This document shows positions 63,756 through 64,000 of a stretch of DNA of 64,000 bases, piece after piece. Numbering within the stretch: the first letter of the stretch is position 1; each line of letters starts with the position of its first letter. The notes beneath the pieces were generated by a model that was not told where the DNA came from, ran no database searches, and saw only the letters and a program-made list of their open reading frames with translations. The position numbers and the translations under genes were made by a program. The stretch is from Acidobacteriota bacterium (GTDB lineage Bacteria > Acidobacteriota > Terriglobia > Acidiferrales > UBA7541): positions 22,009 to 86,008 of the forward strand of contig QHYE01000059.1 of NCBI GenBank assembly GCA_003224055.1, given 5' to 3'.

Positions 63756-64000
63756 GTGTGCCGAGCATGTTCGATCGCTTGGGGGTGAAAGTCCCCTACC
63801 CAACTTGATGGAGGTGAAGGGTTAGTGAAGCGCAAGGACGTCGTCGCGAGGCGAGGTCTGAAAGAAGCGTGGAGCAAACACGCGAGACGATGGACAAGAA
63901 CTGGATTGGAGGCCTACGGTGCCGGGCGAGCGAGCCAATGATCGCGAAGCCCACATCCATCAAAGGCACTGGTGGTAAATCCGGCGGTTGTGCGTGGAAG
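63756..64000 (+). mobile_element. Group II intron, bacterial class C, 5' part only
   Basis: Begins GTGTGCCGAGCATG, the GUGYG 5' boundary and class C start. Then GGGGGTGAAAGTCCCC (domain I), GTTAGTGAAGCGCAAGGACG, GGCGAGGTCTGAAAGAAGCG and GGAGCAAACACG, in the order of the conserved domain I of the Oceanobacillus iheyensis class C intron as I recall it. It sits directly behind a terminator, the known target of class C introns. The reverse transcriptase gene would lie beyond the window. Right end unknown. Confidence 0.85.

Overview
The window looks like a chromosomal segment of a GC-rich member of the Acidobacteriota, probably Terriglobia-like. The evidence is two tandem long FtsX/MacB-type permeases of the ADOP class, a serine/threonine kinase fused to TolB/PD40 propeller repeats, a fused aroD-aroE gene, and a lipid A operon that uses LpxI. 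A Gram-negative envelope is implied by lpxA, lpxI, a TonB-like protein and a predicted beta-barrel. Placement below phylum is inference. No rRNA or tRNA gene was seen.

Layout. 1-4104 (minus): a coupled run fumC - duplicated-domain secreted protein (apparent frameshift) - SIS-domain sugar-phosphate protein - ROK kinase, which runs off the left edge. 4280-4577: intergenic element E1, pointing into fumC. 4699-6081: orphan ribbon-helix-helix repressor with a perfect palindromic operator, and a HEAT-repeat membrane protein. 6213-10030: radical SAM enzyme, ABC ATPase, ABC permease and an anchored helical-repeat protein. 10055-15243: M1 aminopeptidase, peptidase-MA-like TPR protein and M20 peptidase. 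15414-20929: one tightly overlapped operon fabZ-lpxA-lpxI-Gfo/Idh-tonB-like-(32 aa membrane micro-ORF)-miaA. 20977-26355: FKBP isomerase, hflX, small membrane protein, pgsA, AMMECR1-family gene and a secreted protein. 26523-33738: aroDE, trpE, trpG, an M20 dipeptidase with a TTG start, a FecR-like protein and trpD. 33889-39575: sucCD, ndk, DUF2905- and DUF4383-like proteins, nagB and an MFS transporter. 39604-42841: phd-vapC module, MerR regulator with a divergent target, two secreted or outer-membrane proteins and a merR remnant. 42868-49854: kinase, element E2 leading into xseA, a decayed relBE-type module and lepA. 50068-58705: two ADOP permeases, a TPR/GAF/degenerate-GGDEF protein and a gene interrupted by an amber codon. 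58893-62919: thiolase, 3-hydroxyacyl-CoA dehydrogenase, enoyl-CoA hydratase, ribH and nusB. 63054-64000: a heptad-repeat protein, its terminator, and the 5' end of a class C group II intron placed directly behind that terminator.

How genes work together. Central metabolism includes fumarase, succinyl-CoA synthetase, NDP kinase and a C4 acyl-CoA module. Amino sugars are handled by the SIS and ROK proteins and by nagB beside an MFS carrier. Aromatic synthesis is split between aroDE, trpEG and a distant trpD. Envelope genes cluster around lpxA.

The most unusual signals are: (i) elements E1 and E2, homologous promoter-bearing leaders with 28-bp repeats in front of two unrelated genes; (ii) the intron 5' end at a terminator; (iii) the micro-ORF bridging the tonB-like gene and miaA; (iv) loss of an ATGA overlap that removes both a toxin start and an antitoxin stop; (v) a MerR-type 19-bp-spacer promoter facing a cysteine-containing protein. 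Three apparent gene lesions (frameshift, amber stop, lost start) could be real decay or assembly error.
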